NCBI RefSeq assembly: GCF_014851915.1
Contig: NZ_JACVAP010000002.1
Location: 558,001 to 622,000, forward strand
Direction of reading: 5' to 3'
DNA: 64,000 nt
DNA from: Xanthomonas sp. XNM01
GTDB taxonomy: Bacteria > Pseudomonadota > Gammaproteobacteria > Xanthomonadales > Xanthomonadaceae
Part shown: one piece after another, positions 27,214 through 36,870 of the stretch
How positions within the stretch are numbered: position 1 is the stretch's first letter
How the letters are laid out: each line of letters starts with the position of its first letter
Position numbers and translations under genes: made by a program
Notes under the pieces: model-generated
The model's input: the letters and a program-made list of their open reading frames with translations, nothing else
What the model was told of the DNA's origin: nothing
Databases searched by the model: none

Positions 27214-29724
27214 ATGGTCTTCCCCCTCGCTCCACGTACCGAAGCCGGCGAACAGGCGCTGGCCACCACCGATGGTCTGCCCAGCCGCGACGGCGCCCTG
27301 CTTGGCGCGCGCCTGGCGCGGCGCTATGCCGACCGGGTGACCGGCAACTTCACCATTCCCGGGCGCGAGGGCCGCTATGCGCCGATTCCCGACGACGTGC
27401 CCGAGGCGCTGAAGGCCGCCCTGCAGGCGCGCGGCATCGGCCAGCTCTACAGCCATCAGGCCGAAGCCTGGGCCGCGACCCAGCGCGGCGAGCACGTCGC
27501 CGTCGTCACCCCGACCGCCTCGGGCAAGTCGCTGTGCTACACGCTGCCGGTGGTGGCCGCGGCGATGCAGGGCCGGGCCAAGGCGCTGTACCTGTTCCCG
27601 ACCAAGGCGCTGGCCCAGGACCAGGTGGCGGAGCTGCTGGAACTCAACCGCGCCGGCGACCTGGGGGTCAAGGCCTTCACCTTCGACGGCGACACGCCCG
27701 GCGATGCGCGGCAGGCGATCCGCCTGCATGGCGACATCGTCGTCTCCAACCCGGACATGCTGCACCAGGCGATCCTGCCGCATCACACCAAGTGGGCGCA
27801 GTTCTTCGAGAACCTGCGCTACGTGGTGATCGACGAGATCCACACCTACCGCGGCGTGTTCGGCAGCCACGTCACCAACGTGCTGCGCCGGCTCAAGCGG
27901 ATCTGCGCGTTCTACGGCGTGCGCCCGCAGTTCATCCTGTGCTCGGCCACGATCGGCAACCCGCACGCGCATGCCGAGGCGCTGGTCGAGGAACAGGTGC
28001 ATGCGATCACCGAATCCGGCGCGCCCACCGGCGACAAGCACGTGCTGCTGTGGAACCCGCCGGTGGTCAATGCCGACCTGGGCCTGCGCGCCTCGGCCCG
28101 CTCGCAGGCCAACCGCATCGCGCGCATCGCCATCAAGTCGGGCCTGAAGACGCTGGTGTTCGCGCAGAGCCGGCTGATGGTCGAGGTGCTGACCAAGTAC
28201 CTCAAGGACATCTTCGACCACGACCCGCGCAAGCCCCCGCGGATCCGCGCCTACCGTGGCGGCTACCTGCCGACCGAACGGCGCGAGGTGGAGCGGGCGA
28301 TGCGCGCCGGCGACATCGACGGCATCGTCAGCACCTCGGCGCTGGAACTGGGTGTGGACATCGGCGCGCTGGACGTGGTGATCCTCAACGGCTACCCGGG
28401 CAGCGTCGCGGCGACCTGGCAGCGCTTCGGCCGCGCCGGCCGCCGCCAGCAGCCCGCGCTGGGCGTGCTGGTCGCCAGTTCGCAGCCGCTGGACCAGTAC
28501 GTGGTGCGGCATCCGGATTTCTTCGCCGACGCCTCGCCCGAGCACGCGCGCACCGCGCCGGACCAGCCGCTGATCCTGTTCGACCACATCCGTTGCGCGG
28601 CATTCGAGCTGCCGTTCAACGCCGGCGAGGGCTATGGCCCGATCGAGCCGCAGGTGTATCTGGAGGCGCTGGCGGAGACCGGCGTGGTCCATCAGGAAGG
28701 CGAGCGCTGGGAGTGGATCGCCGACAGCTACCCGGCCAATGCGGTCAGCCTGCGCTCGGTGGCCGATGGCAACTTCGTCGTCGTCGACCGCAGCGACGGC
28801 CGCCAGCAGATCATCGCCGAGGTCGACTATTCGGCCGCCGCGCTGACCCTGTACGAAGGCGCGATCCACATGGTCCAGTCCACGCCCTACCAGGTCGAGC
28901 GGCTGGACTGGGAAGGCCGCAAGGCCTACGTCACCCGCACCCACGTCGACTACTACACCGACAGCATCGACTTCACGAAGTTGAAGGCGCTCGACCGATT
29001 CGACGGCAGCGCTGCCGGCCGCGGCGACAGCCACCACGGCGAGGTGCACGTGGTGCGGCGCGTGGCCGGCTACAAGAAGATCCGCTACTACACGCACGAG
29101 AACATCGGCTACGGCCCGGTCAACCTGCCCGACCAGGAACTGCATACCACCGCGGTCTGGTGGCAGCTGCCGCAGGCGACGCTGGACAAGGCGTTCGCCT
29201 CACGCCAGGACGCGCTCGACGGCTTCCTCGGCGCGGCCTACGCGTTGCACGTGGTCGCCACCGTGGCGGTGATGGCCGATGCGCGCGACCTGCAGAAGGC
29301 GGTGGGCAACGGCGATGGCGCGTGGTCGGCGCTGGCCGACCAGAACGGGCGCGGCCAGCTGCGCGGGATCGAGGACCAGCCGGCCGGCGTCGAGCTGCTG
29401 CAGTCCTTCGTGCCGACCGTCTACCTGTACGACAACTTCCCCGGCGGCGTCGGCCTGAGCGAGCCGCTGTGGCTGCGCCAGGCCGAGCTGGTGCAGCGCG
29501 CCGGCGAGCTGGTGCACGGCTGCGACTGCAGGGCCGGCTGCCCGGCCTGCGTCGGCCCGGTGCTGGCCGCGCACGAAGAGGGGCAGGCCGATTCGCCGAA
29601 GGTGCTGGCGCTGAAGGTGCTGGCGCTGCTGCGTGGCGGCGCCGATGCCGGGCCCGGCGAGACGGCCACGCTCGATGAAACGCCGCACGGGCGGAACAGG
29701 CTGGAATCCGAGGCCTGGGCGTGA
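27214..29724 (+). CDS. mrfA: DEAD/DEAH helicase with DUF1998 (MZB) domain, MrfA/YprA-like
   Basis: 836 residues. Superfamily 2 helicase core: YSHQAEAW (Q motif region), TPTASGKSLCY (Walker A), VVIDEIHTYRG (DEIH box), LCSATIGNP, STSALELGVDIG and QRFGRAGR in the second RecA domain. The C-terminal third carries the Cys cluster CDCRAGCPACVGP of the MZB/DUF1998 zinc domain. B. subtilis MrfA (YprA) has the same layout and works with the exonuclease MrfB in mitomycin-adduct repair. A DEDDh exonuclease follows here, supporting that role. No clear SD before the ATG. Confidence 0.9.
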   Translation: MVFPLAPRTEAGEQALATTDGLPSRDGALLGARLARRYADRVTGNFTIPGREGRYAPIPDDVPEALKAALQARGIGQLYSHQAEAWAATQRGEHVAVVTPTASGKSLCYTLPVVAAAMQGRAKALYLFPTKALAQDQVAELLELNRAGDLGVKAFTFDGDTPGDARQAIRLHGDIVVSNPDMLHQAILPHHTKWAQFFENLRYVVIDEIHTYRGVFGSHVTNVLRRLKRICAFYGVRPQFILCSATIGNPHAHAEALVEEQVHAITESGAPTGDKHVLLWNPPVVNADLGLRASARSQANRIARIAIKSGLKTLVFAQSRLMVEVLTKYLKDIFDHDPRKPPRIRAYRGGYLPTERREVERAMRAGDIDGIVSTSALELGVDIGALDVVILNGYPGSVAATWQRFGRAGRRQQPALGVLVASSQPLDQYVVRHPDFFADASPEHARTAPDQPLILFDHIRCAAFELPFNAGEGYGPIEPQVYLEALAETGVVHQEGERWEWIADSYPANAVSLRSVADGNFVVVDRSDGRQQIIAEVDYSAAALTLYEGAIHMVQSTPYQVERLDWEGRKAYVTRTHVDYYTDSIDFTKLKALDRFDGSAAGRGDSHHGEVHVVRRVAGYKKIRYYTHENIGYGPVNLPDQELHTTAVWWQLPQATLDKAFASRQDALDGFLGAAYALHVVATVAVMADARDLQKAVGNGDGAWSALADQNGRGQLRGIEDQPAGVELLQSFVPTVYLYDNFPGGVGLSEPLWLRQAELVQRAGELVHGCDCRAGCPACVGPVLAAHEEGQADSPKVLALKVLALLRGGADAGPGETATLDETPHGRNRLESEAWA

Positions 29725-29741
29725 GGACGCGCGCGCATGCC

Positions 29742-29779
29742 GGCGGCATCACCGCTGACGGCGTCGCGGTGATGCCGCC
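29742..29779. repeat. 14-bp perfect inverted repeat between mrfA and mrfB
   Basis: GGCGGCATCACCGC (29742-29755) and its exact complement 29766-29779 with a 10-nt loop, 18 bp after the mrfA stop. No T tract follows. Likely an mRNA hairpin that ends or protects the mrfA transcript; the following 160 bp before mrfB hold no ORF of note. Confidence 0.6.
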
Positions 29780-29941
29780 GTGTCCGGAATGGACGATGGT
29801 GAGCGCCTGCGACGCGCCGGGCGGAGCGCATCGGCGCCTGCGTGGACCTGCGTTGCCCGCGTCCTGGATCGCCGCACCACGCCATGATCGCGGCCTTGCA
29901 CGCGGACCGTGTGCAACGGGCGGCCACGTCCGGAGCCGGCG

Positions 29942-31069
29942 ATGAGCATCAGCCTCGAGCGCTTGCGGATGCTGCGTCGCCAGGCCGGCGACGCGACGGC
30001 GGCGCCGGCGTCCAGGGACGCATCCGAGACAGCTCCTGCACCCGCTGCACCTACGGCGACGCCGCTGGCCGGACACCCGGGCACGGGCGAGCGCGCACCC
30101 TCCGTCGGCCGTGCCGCCGATGCGGTGGCCGCGCCCAGGTCGGGCACGCCGTCGGCGTCGCGTTCGGTGTTCGACTGGATCGATCGACCGCCGGCCGCCA
30201 ACAGCGCGCCGCCGGGGAAACCGTTGCAGCCGCACAACGCGGCCGCGCTGCGGCGGCTGCTCGGCGCGCGTGGGCGCGTGCCGGCGACGGCCGCTGCTGC
30301 CGCACCAGCGCCGACACCGGCTCCGGTCGCACGCCGCCGCACCGGGCTGGGCCGCTCGCTGCCGGGCACCGAGATCGCCGCCGGGCTGCACCTGATCGAA
30401 GCCTTCCTGCCGCAGCCGGTCCCGGCCGCGCCGTTGTCGCTGGCCTTCGCTAAACGGCCGGAAGAGCACGTCGCTGCGACCGACCTGCTGTTCTTCGATA
30501 CCGAAACCACGGGCCTGGCGGGAGGCACCGGCACCCGCGCCTTCATGATCGGCGCGGCCGACTGGGTCGATGATCCCGACCGTGGCCAGGGCCTGCGGGT
30601 GCGCCAGCTGCTGATGGCGACGATGGCCGCCGAGGCGGCGATGCTGCGCGCCTTCAGTGGCTGGCTGGGCGCCGGCACCGTGCTGTCCAGCTACAACGGG
30701 CGCAGCTACGACGCGCCGCTGCTGAAGACCCGCTTCCGGCTGTCGCGGCAGGTCGAACCGATCAGCGCGCTCGACCATGTCGACCTGCTGCATCCGACCC
30801 GGCGCCGCTATCGCGGGCGCTGGGAGAACTGCCGGCTGGCCACGGTCGAGCGGCAGCTGCTGGGCGTGGTGCGCGAGGACGACCTGCCGGGATCGCAGGC
30901 ACCGGCCGCGTGGCTGGGCTTCCTGCGCGGCGGCGATGCGCACGACCTGCATCGTGTCGCCGCGCACAACCATCAGGACGTGGTGACGCTGGCCCTGCTG
31001 TTCCAGCAACTGGTGCGTGCGCAGCACGAGGAGGCCGAGGCGCTACCGGAACCACTCGCATCGGCGTAG
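29942..31069 (+). CDS. mrfB: DEDDh-type exonuclease, MrfB/YprB-like
   Basis: 375 residues. A low-complexity Ala/Pro-rich N-terminus (about 15-130) precedes an RNase-H-fold exonuclease domain: ExoI LLFFDTETTGLAGGTGTRAF, ExoII SYNGRSYDAPLL and ExoIII HRVAAHNHQDVVTL. The GGTGTRAF extension after ExoI is typical of YprB/MrfB, the partner of the MrfA helicase in B. subtilis. Start taken at MSISLERLRML; the frame continues upstream to a weaker ATG. It lies 217 bp after mrfA, same strand. Confidence 0.87.
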   Translation: MSISLERLRMLRRQAGDATAAPASRDASETAPAPAAPTATPLAGHPGTGERAPSVGRAADAVAAPRSGTPSASRSVFDWIDRPPAANSAPPGKPLQPHNAAALRRLLGARGRVPATAAAAAPAPTPAPVARRRTGLGRSLPGTEIAAGLHLIEAFLPQPVPAAPLSLAFAKRPEEHVAATDLLFFDTETTGLAGGTGTRAFMIGAADWVDDPDRGQGLRVRQLLMATMAAEAAMLRAFSGWLGAGTVLSSYNGRSYDAPLLKTRFRLSRQVEPISALDHVDLLHPTRRRYRGRWENCRLATVERQLLGVVREDDLPGSQAPAAWLGFLRGGDAHDLHRVAAHNHQDVVTLALLFQQLVRAQHEEAEALPEPLASA

Positions 31070-31232
31070 CGGTACAGCGCATCCCGGGTCGATCCGCGCA
31101 GGTCCGGCATGGGTGCGTCCGAAACGGTTTCCAGGGCAAGCAGTTGCGGCCGCTCCCGGCCCGCAACCCCTTGTCATGCAAGGGAGAACTGCACCGTCGT
31201 CCCGGCGTGCGCGCCATGGTGCACGGCAGCAC

Positions 31233-31260
31233 TTGACAGCTTCCATTCAGCTGAAAGACT
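31233..31260 (+). promoter_or_regulatory. Promoter of the thr leader/operon
   Basis: Consensus TTGACA (31233-31238), 16-bp spacer, AAGACT (31255-31260). Transcription would begin about 31267, three bases before the leader ATG, so the leader peptide may be translated from a nearly leaderless mRNA. The -35 is perfect, the -10 poor. Confidence 0.5.
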
Positions 31261-31269
31261 CTTGGGCGC

Positions 31270-31401
31270 ATGCCGTCCGCATCCACCCGCATTCGCCTTT
31301 CCGCCACGTCGCATGACGTGCGGGGCCGCGGCGTGACCGGCATTACCACCACCATTACCACCCTCACCATTCGCCCGGTGCGGCCCGTCGTCTTCGCGTA
31401 A
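31270..31401 (+). CDS. thrL: thr operon leader peptide (43 aa)
   Basis: A 43-residue ORF upstream of thrA with the run GITTTITTLTI at residues 24-34: six Thr and three Ile codons in eleven positions, as in the enterobacterial thr leader that senses both threonyl- and isoleucyl-tRNA. The stop at 31399-31401 precedes a hairpin region. The N-terminal 20 residues are unrelated to E. coli ThrL. Expected role: ribosome stalling at Thr/Ile codons when either amino acid is scarce. Confidence 0.85.
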   Translation: MPSASTRIRLSATSHDVRGRGVTGITTTITTLTIRPVRPVVFA

Positions 31402-31443
31402 CTTCCGAAAACCACGGCCCCGCACCCGGATCAGGATGCGGGG
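31377..31443 (+). promoter_or_regulatory. thr attenuator, alternative hairpins
   Basis: CCCCGCA (31418-31424) pairs with TGCGGGG (31437-31443) to form the terminator-like stem. GGTGCGG (31377-31383), inside the leader ORF just after the Thr/Ile run, is perfectly complementary to CCGCACC (31420-31426), so the two foldings exclude each other. No U-tract follows the second stem, so termination may need Rho or a different stem; this weakens the intrinsic-terminator reading. Confidence 0.6.
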
Positions 31444-31490
31444 GAACTCCCCAGCCTGATGCGGACGGGGCCTCACCACGAGGTCTGTCG

Positions 31491-34016
31491 ATGTCATCGC
31501 CCGCAGTTGCCGTTTCCGCCGGTTCCGTCACGCCGGTCTCCAAGCTCCGCACCGTCGCCCACAAGTTCGGCGGCACCTCCGTGGCCGGCGCCGACCGCTA
31601 CCGCCATGTCGCCGAGCTGCTGCTGGCCCGCGACGAGACGCTGCAGGTGACCGTCGTCTCGGCGATGAAGGGCGTGACCGATGCGCTGATCGAACTGGCG
31701 ACGCTGGCGGCGGCGACGCCGGCCGGGCAGGACTCGCCCGAGTGGCGCGAACGCTGGCACCAGCTGCGCGCGCGCCACCGTGGCGCGGCCGTGTCGCTGC
31801 TCGGCGAGCATGCCGGCCCGGCGGTGGAGTGGCTCGACCAGCGGTTCGACGCGCTGGCGCAGGTGCTCGAAGCGCTGTCGGTGATCGGCGGCTTGCCGCA
31901 GGAAGTGCTCGATCGCGTGCAGGGGCTGGGCGAGGTCTACTCCGCGCAGCTGCTCGGCGAGCATCTCAAGGCGCTGGGCGAGGACTGCGCGGTGCTCGAT
32001 GCGCGCGACGTGCTGGTGGTCAGCCACGGCGAGCTCGGCGTCGACGTGGACTGGGCGACCAGCGCGCAGCGGCTCGCCGCGTGGCGCGAGCGCAACCCGC
32101 AGCGGCGCGTGGTCGTCACCGGCTTCGTCGCCCGCGATCCGCAGGACCGCATCACCACGCTCGGCCGCAACGGCAGCGACTACTCCGGCGCGATCTTCGC
32201 CGCCCTGTTCGATGCCGAGGAACTGCACATCTGGACCGACGTCGACGGCGTGCTCTCGGCCGATCCGCGCGTGGTTCCCGAGGCCGTCCAGCTCGAATCG
32301 CTGAGCTACGACGAAGCCTGCGAACTGGCCTATTTCGGTGCCAAGGTGGTGCATCCGCAGACCATGTCGCCGGCGATCGAACGCGGCCTGCCGATCATCA
32401 TCCGCAACACCTTCCAGCCGGAGCATCCCGGCACCCGCATCACCGCCGAGCGCGATTTCAGCGGCCCGGTGAAGGGGTTGACCCTGAGTCCGCGGCTGTC
32501 GCTGGTCAACGTCGAAGGCACCGGCCTGATCGGCGTGCCCGGCACGGCCGAGCGCGTGTTCGCCGCGCTGCGCACTGCGAAGGTGTCGGTGGTGATGATC
32601 TCGCAGGGCTCGTCCGAACATTCGATCTGCTGCGTGGTCAAGCAGGAGGAAGCCGAGCGCGCGCAGGCGACGCTGATCCAGGCCTTCGCCCATGAACTGA
32701 CCGTCGGCCACGTGCAGCGCGTGCAGCTGGTGCCCGACATCAGCGTGCTGGCGGCGGTGGGCGACGGCATGACCGGCCAGCCCGGCGTGGCCGCGCGTCT
32801 GTTCGAGTCGCTGGGCCGTGCGCAGGTCAACATCCGCGCGATCGCGCAGGGTTCGTCCGAGCGCAACATCTCGGTGGCCATCGACAGCGAGCAGGCCACC
32901 CGCGCGCTGCGTGCCGCGCATGCCGGGTTCTGGCTGTCGCCACAGACCTTCGCGGTCGGCGTGATCGGCCCCGGCAATGTCGGCGCGGCGCTGCTGGACC
33001 AGCTGCTGTCGGCGCGTGCGCCGCTGCTGGAGCGCACCCGGCTGGACCTGCGCCTGCGTGCGGTCGCCTCGCGCAGCCGCCTGCTGCTGGACCAGCGCGG
33101 GATCGAGGACGACTGGCGCGCGCGCCTGTCGGCGGCGACCGACCCGGCCGACCTGGACCGGTTCACCGCGCACCTGCTCGATTCGCACCTGCCGCACATC
33201 GTCATCGTCGACTGCAGCGCCAGCCCGGACGTGGCCGACCGCTACCCGCAGTGGCTGGCCGCCGGCATCCACGTGGTGACGCCCAACAAGCAGGCCGGTG
33301 CCGGTCCGCTGGCGCGCTACGACGCGATCCGCGACGCGGCCGCCGCCAGCGGCGCGCGCTTCCGCTACGAGGCCACGGTCGGCGCCGGCCTGCCGGTGAT
33401 CTCGACGCTGCGCGACCTGCTCGATACCGGCGATGCGGTGACCTCGATCGAAGGCATCTTCTCCGGCACGCTGGCCTGGCTGTTCAACAGGTACGACGGC
33501 AGCGTGCCGTTCTCGCAGCTGGTGGGCGAGGCGCGCGCGCTGGGCTACACCGAGCCCGATCCGCGCGACGACCTGTCCGGCACCGACGTGGCGCGCAAGC
33601 TGGTGATCCTGGCCCGCGAATCGGGCAGGGCGCTGAGCCTGGAGGACGTGCAGGTCGAGAGCCTGGTGCCCGAAGCGCTGCGCCAGGCCAGCGTCGAGGA
33701 CTTCATGGCGCGGCTGGGCGAGGTCGACGCGGCCTTCGCCGGACGCCTGGCGACGGCGCGTGCCGCCGGCAAGGTGCTGCGTTACGTGGCCAGGCTGGAC
33801 GTGGACGGCAGGGCCAGCGTCGGCCTGGTCGAGGTGCCGGACGACCATGCCTTCGCCAACCTGCGCCTGACCGACAACATCGTCCAGTTCACCACGCGCC
33901 GTTACTGCGACAACCCGCTGATCGTGCAGGGCCCGGGCGCCGGTCCGGAGGTCACCGCCGCCGGCGTGTTCGCCGACCTGCTGCGGGTGGCCGCAGGCAG
34001 GGGAGCGCGCCTGTGA
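31491..34016 (+). CDS. thrA: Bifunctional aspartokinase / homoserine dehydrogenase I
   Basis: 841 residues catalysing the first and third steps of the aspartate pathway. Aspartokinase domain about 20-300 ([37 protein letters not shown]), two ACT domains about 330-480 ([33 protein letters not shown]), then homoserine dehydrogenase ([22 protein letters not shown], the signature SGTLAWLFN to [11 protein letters not shown]). The ACT domains normally bind threonine for feedback inhibition. The product ends by overlapping the thrB start (GTGA). Confidence 0.96.
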   Translation: MSSPAVAVSAGSVTPVSKLRTVAHKFGGTSVAGADRYRHVAELLLARDETLQVTVVSAMKGVTDALIELATLAAATPAGQDSPEWRERWHQLRARHRGAAVSLLGEHAGPAVEWLDQRFDALAQVLEALSVIGGLPQEVLDRVQGLGEVYSAQLLGEHLKALGEDCAVLDARDVLVVSHGELGVDVDWATSAQRLAAWRERNPQRRVVVTGFVARDPQDRITTLGRNGSDYSGAIFAALFDAEELHIWTDVDGVLSADPRVVPEAVQLESLSYDEACELAYFGAKVVHPQTMSPAIERGLPIIIRNTFQPEHPGTRITAERDFSGPVKGLTLSPRLSLVNVEGTGLIGVPGTAERVFAALRTAKVSVVMISQGSSEHSICCVVKQEEAERAQATLIQAFAHELTVGHVQRVQLVPDISVLAAVGDGMTGQPGVAARLFESLGRAQVNIRAIAQGSSERNISVAIDSEQATRALRAAHAGFWLSPQTFAVGVIGPGNVGAALLDQLLSARAPLLERTRLDLRLRAVASRSRLLLDQRGIEDDWRARLSAATDPADLDRFTAHLLDSHLPHIVIVDCSASPDVADRYPQWLAAGIHVVTPNKQAGAGPLARYDAIRDAAAASGARFRYEATVGAGLPVISTLRDLLDTGDAVTSIEGIFSGTLAWLFNRYDGSVPFSQLVGEARALGYTEPDPRDDLSGTDVARKLVILARESGRALSLEDVQVESLVPEALRQASVEDFMARLGEVDAAFAGRLATARAAGKVLRYVARLDVDGRASVGLVEVPDDHAFANLRLTDNIVQFTTRRYCDNPLIVQGPGAGPEVTAAGVFADLLRVAAGRGARL

Positions 34017-34981
34017 CGCTGGCGATCGACCCGTCCGTGCAGCGGCCGGCTGGCGCCTCCGCGCGGACCGAGGCGCGTGCGTTCGCGCCGGCCTCGGTGG
34101 CCAACGTCGCAGTGGGGTTCGACCTGCTCGGCTATCCTGTCGACGGCGTGGGCGACACCGTCACCGTGCGTCGCATCGCCGAACCGCAGGTGCGCATCGC
34201 CGCGATCCGCGGCACCACGGCCGCGTTGCCGCTGGAGGCCGCGCGCAACACCGCCGGCGCGTCGCTGATCGCGCTGCGGCAGGCGCTGGCGCTGCCGTTC
34301 GGCTTCGAAATCGAGATCGACAAGGGCATTCCACTGAGCTCGGGCATGGGCGGTTCGGCCGCCTCCTGCGTAGCCGCGCTGGTCGCCGCGAACGCGCTGC
34401 TCGATGCGCCGCTGCCGCGTGATCAGCTGTATCTGTATTCGCTGGAAGGCGAGGCGGTGGCCAGCGGCAGCCGGCATGGCGACAACCTCGGCCCGATGTT
34501 CTTCGGTGGGCTGGTACTGGCCACGCTGGAGCGCGTGGTGCCGGTGCCGGTGCCGGCCGCCTGGCACAGCCTGCTGGTGCATCCGGAGGCGGTGCTGGAG
34601 ACGCGCCGTGCCCGCGAGGCGCTGCAGGGTCACTACGCGCTGAAGGAGTTCGTCGACCAGAGCGGCAACCTGGCGCTGGTGCTGGCCGGCTGCCATGCCG
34701 GCGACGCCAGCCTGGTCCGTGCCGGGCTGCGCGACGTGCTGGTCGAACCGCGCCGCGCGCCGCTGATCGTCGGCTTCGATGCGGTCAAGGAGGCGGCGCT
34801 GGCGGCCGGTGCGATGGGTGCCAGCATTTCCGGCGCGGGCCCGAGCGTGTTCGCCTGGTTCGAGACCCGGGCCGAGGCCGAGGCGGCGGCACCGGCGGTG
34901 CAGGCGGCATTCGCCGCGGCCGGGTTCGACAGCCAGGCCTGGGTCTCACCGATCGCCGCGCCTGCCGCGCGCCTGCTGTAG
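34013..34981 (+). CDS. thrB: Homoserine kinase
   Basis: GHMP-family kinase that phosphorylates homoserine. 322 residues: N-terminal [17 protein letters not shown], the ATP loop [12 protein letters not shown], and the third GHMP motif [13 protein letters not shown]. Start is GTG at 34013, overlapping the thrA stop at 34014-34016, so it is translationally coupled. An upstream extension of the frame is thrA sequence. Confidence 0.96.
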   Translation: MTLAIDPSVQRPAGASARTEARAFAPASVANVAVGFDLLGYPVDGVGDTVTVRRIAEPQVRIAAIRGTTAALPLEAARNTAGASLIALRQALALPFGFEIEIDKGIPLSSGMGGSAASCVAALVAANALLDAPLPRDQLYLYSLEGEAVASGSRHGDNLGPMFFGGLVLATLERVVPVPVPAAWHSLLVHPEAVLETRRAREALQGHYALKEFVDQSGNLALVLAGCHAGDASLVRAGLRDVLVEPRRAPLIVGFDAVKEAALAAGAMGASISGAGPSVFAWFETRAEAEAAAPAVQAAFAAAGFDSQAWVSPIAAPAARLL

Positions 34982-35245
34982 GCGCCGCTCGTGCATCGAC
35001 GCTCGCACCTCCACGAAAGCCGCTATCGGCAGGCCACCGCCGGCGGCGTGAGGCGCGACCGGGGCGTCAGCCGCCCAGCCACGACGCGAGGCGGCCACCG
35101 GACCGGTCCATGCGCCCGCCCGCCACGTGCACGCACCAGCGCCTCGTCCGGCAGACGGCCGGTGAGTCTTCCTTCATCCACGCAGCGTTGCGGCGATGGC
35201 CGGCCCGTCGTGCCGGCGGGCCGCACCTGACTTCCAGGACGTTCC

Positions 35246-36532
35246 ATGAACTTCATTTCGACCCGCAATGCCGCTCCTGCCGTTTCGCTCAGCGAGGCGA
35301 TCGCCGCCGGCCTGGCACCGGACGGCGGCCTCTACGTGCCGCAGGCGCTGCCGGCCGGCCGTGTCCTGCACGCAGGCGCGGATCTGGCCGCGACCACCGC
35401 CGCGCTGCTGGCGCCGTTCTTCGCCGGCGATGCGCTGGAAACGGAGCTGCCGGCGATCTGCGCCGAGGCCTTCGATTTCCCCGCACCGCTGCTGCCGCTG
35501 GCCACACCGGGCGACCACGTGCTCGAGCTGTTCCATGGGCCGACCGCCGCGTTCAAGGATTTCGGCGCACGCTTCCTCGCCGCCAGCCTCGCGCGGATCC
35601 GTCGCGGCGCGCAGACGCCGTTGACGATCCTGGTGGCGACCTCGGGCGACACCGGCGCCGCCGTGGCGGCCGCGTTCCACCGCCAGCCCGGCCTGCGGGT
35701 GGTCGTGCTGTATCCCGACGGCCGGGTGTCGCCGCGGCAGGCGCACCAGCTGGGCTGCTTCGGCGACAACGTCGGCGCGCTGCGCGTGGCCGGCTCGTTC
35801 GACGACTGCCAGGCGCTGGTCAAGCGCGCGCTCAACGATGCCGACCAGCAGGCGCAGGTGCCGCTGAGTTCGGCCAACAGCATCAGCCTGGGGCGCCTGC
35901 TGCCGCAGACCAGCTACTACGCGCATGCCGCGCTGGGGCATTACGCTGCCACCGGCAAGGAGCTGAATCTGGTCATCCCGACCGGCAACCTCGGCAATGC
36001 GCTGGCGGCGATCCTCGCGCGCGCGCAGGGCGTGCCGCTGGGGCGGATCGTGCTGGCCACCAACGCCAACCGGGTGCTGCCCGAGTACTTCGCCGGCGAC
36101 GATTACCGGCCGCGCGCCAGCCAGGCCACGCTGGCCAATGCGATGGATGTCGGCGCGCCGAGCAACTTCGAACGCCTGCGCTGGCTGTACGCCGGCGACG
36201 ACGCGGCGCTGCGCGCGGCCTTCACCGCGATCGCGGTCGACGACGACACCATCCTGGAGACCATCGCGCGTCGCCATCGCCTGCATGGCGAGGTGTTCTG
36301 CCCGCACACCGCGACCGCGGTGCACGTGCTGGAAACCCTGCGGGCGGATGGCGTCGATGGCGACTGGGCGGTCGCGGCGACCGCGCACCCGGCCAAGTTC
36401 GAGGCCGTGGTCGAGCCGCTGGTCGGCCCGGTCGAGGTGCCGCCGGCGCTGGCTGAACTGCTGGAGCGGCCGGCGCATGCCGAACCGGTGCCACCGGACT
36501 ACGACGCGCTGCGCGCGCATCTGCTGGCCTGA
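35246..36532 (+). CDS. thrC: Threonine synthase
   Basis: PLP enzyme converting O-phosphohomoserine to threonine. 428 residues, the shorter bacterial class. PLP Lys in FHGPTAAFKDFGARF, phosphate-binding TSGDTGAAVA, and the SSANSISLGRLLPQ block are all present. It follows thrB after 264 bp; that gap has a GGCCCG/CGGGCC hairpin (35202-35222) close to the start and no ORF. Probably in the thr operon. Confidence 0.95.
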   Translation: MNFISTRNAAPAVSLSEAIAAGLAPDGGLYVPQALPAGRVLHAGADLAATTAALLAPFFAGDALETELPAICAEAFDFPAPLLPLATPGDHVLELFHGPTAAFKDFGARFLAASLARIRRGAQTPLTILVATSGDTGAAVAAAFHRQPGLRVVVLYPDGRVSPRQAHQLGCFGDNVGALRVAGSFDDCQALVKRALNDADQQAQVPLSSANSISLGRLLPQTSYYAHAALGHYAATGKELNLVIPTGNLGNALAAILARAQGVPLGRIVLATNANRVLPEYFAGDDYRPRASQATLANAMDVGAPSNFERLRWLYAGDDAALRAAFTAIAVDDDTILETIARRHRLHGEVFCPHTATAVHVLETLRADGVDGDWAVAATAHPAKFEAVVEPLVGPVEVPPALAELLERPAHAEPVPPDYDALRAHLLA

Positions 36533-36870
36533 CCGGTGCATGTGGTCGCCCGTCTCGTTCGTCTGGGCGACGGAAGGGCGGGCAGAGGCAGCGGCGACGC
36601 CGCCTCCAGCCGGGCGACCCGTCTTCCGGTTCTTCGCAGGGGCCTGTCCGCCCGGGCATCCGGGGGACGCATGGCGTCCATGCGTCGCCGTTCTTCGTTC
36701 CGGTCCATGCATGCGATGAAGGCGGATCGCGTCGGCATCATGTCGTCGGCGAGTGCGGACGGCATCGCCGGACATCGCTGGATCCGCACGGCACGTGCGG
36801 TGCTGCATGCGCATGTCCATGCATGCGACGATCACCTCCGCCCCCGAATCACGTAACGTCCGGAGCAGAC
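36533..36870. other. 338-bp non-coding gap with a 9-bp stem hairpin
   Basis: After thrC. GACGCATGG (36666-36674), loop CGT, CCATGCGTC (36678-36686), followed by CGCCGTTCTTCGTT, is a plausible end of the thr transcript although the T tract is interrupted. The rest contains scattered CATGCATGCG words (around 36704 and 36820) and no convincing gene. Confidence 0.45.

Noticed and set aside
31494-33848. 784-codon minus-strand frame opposite thrA
   Set aside because: Shadow of thrA in very GC-rich DNA; no recognisable protein.
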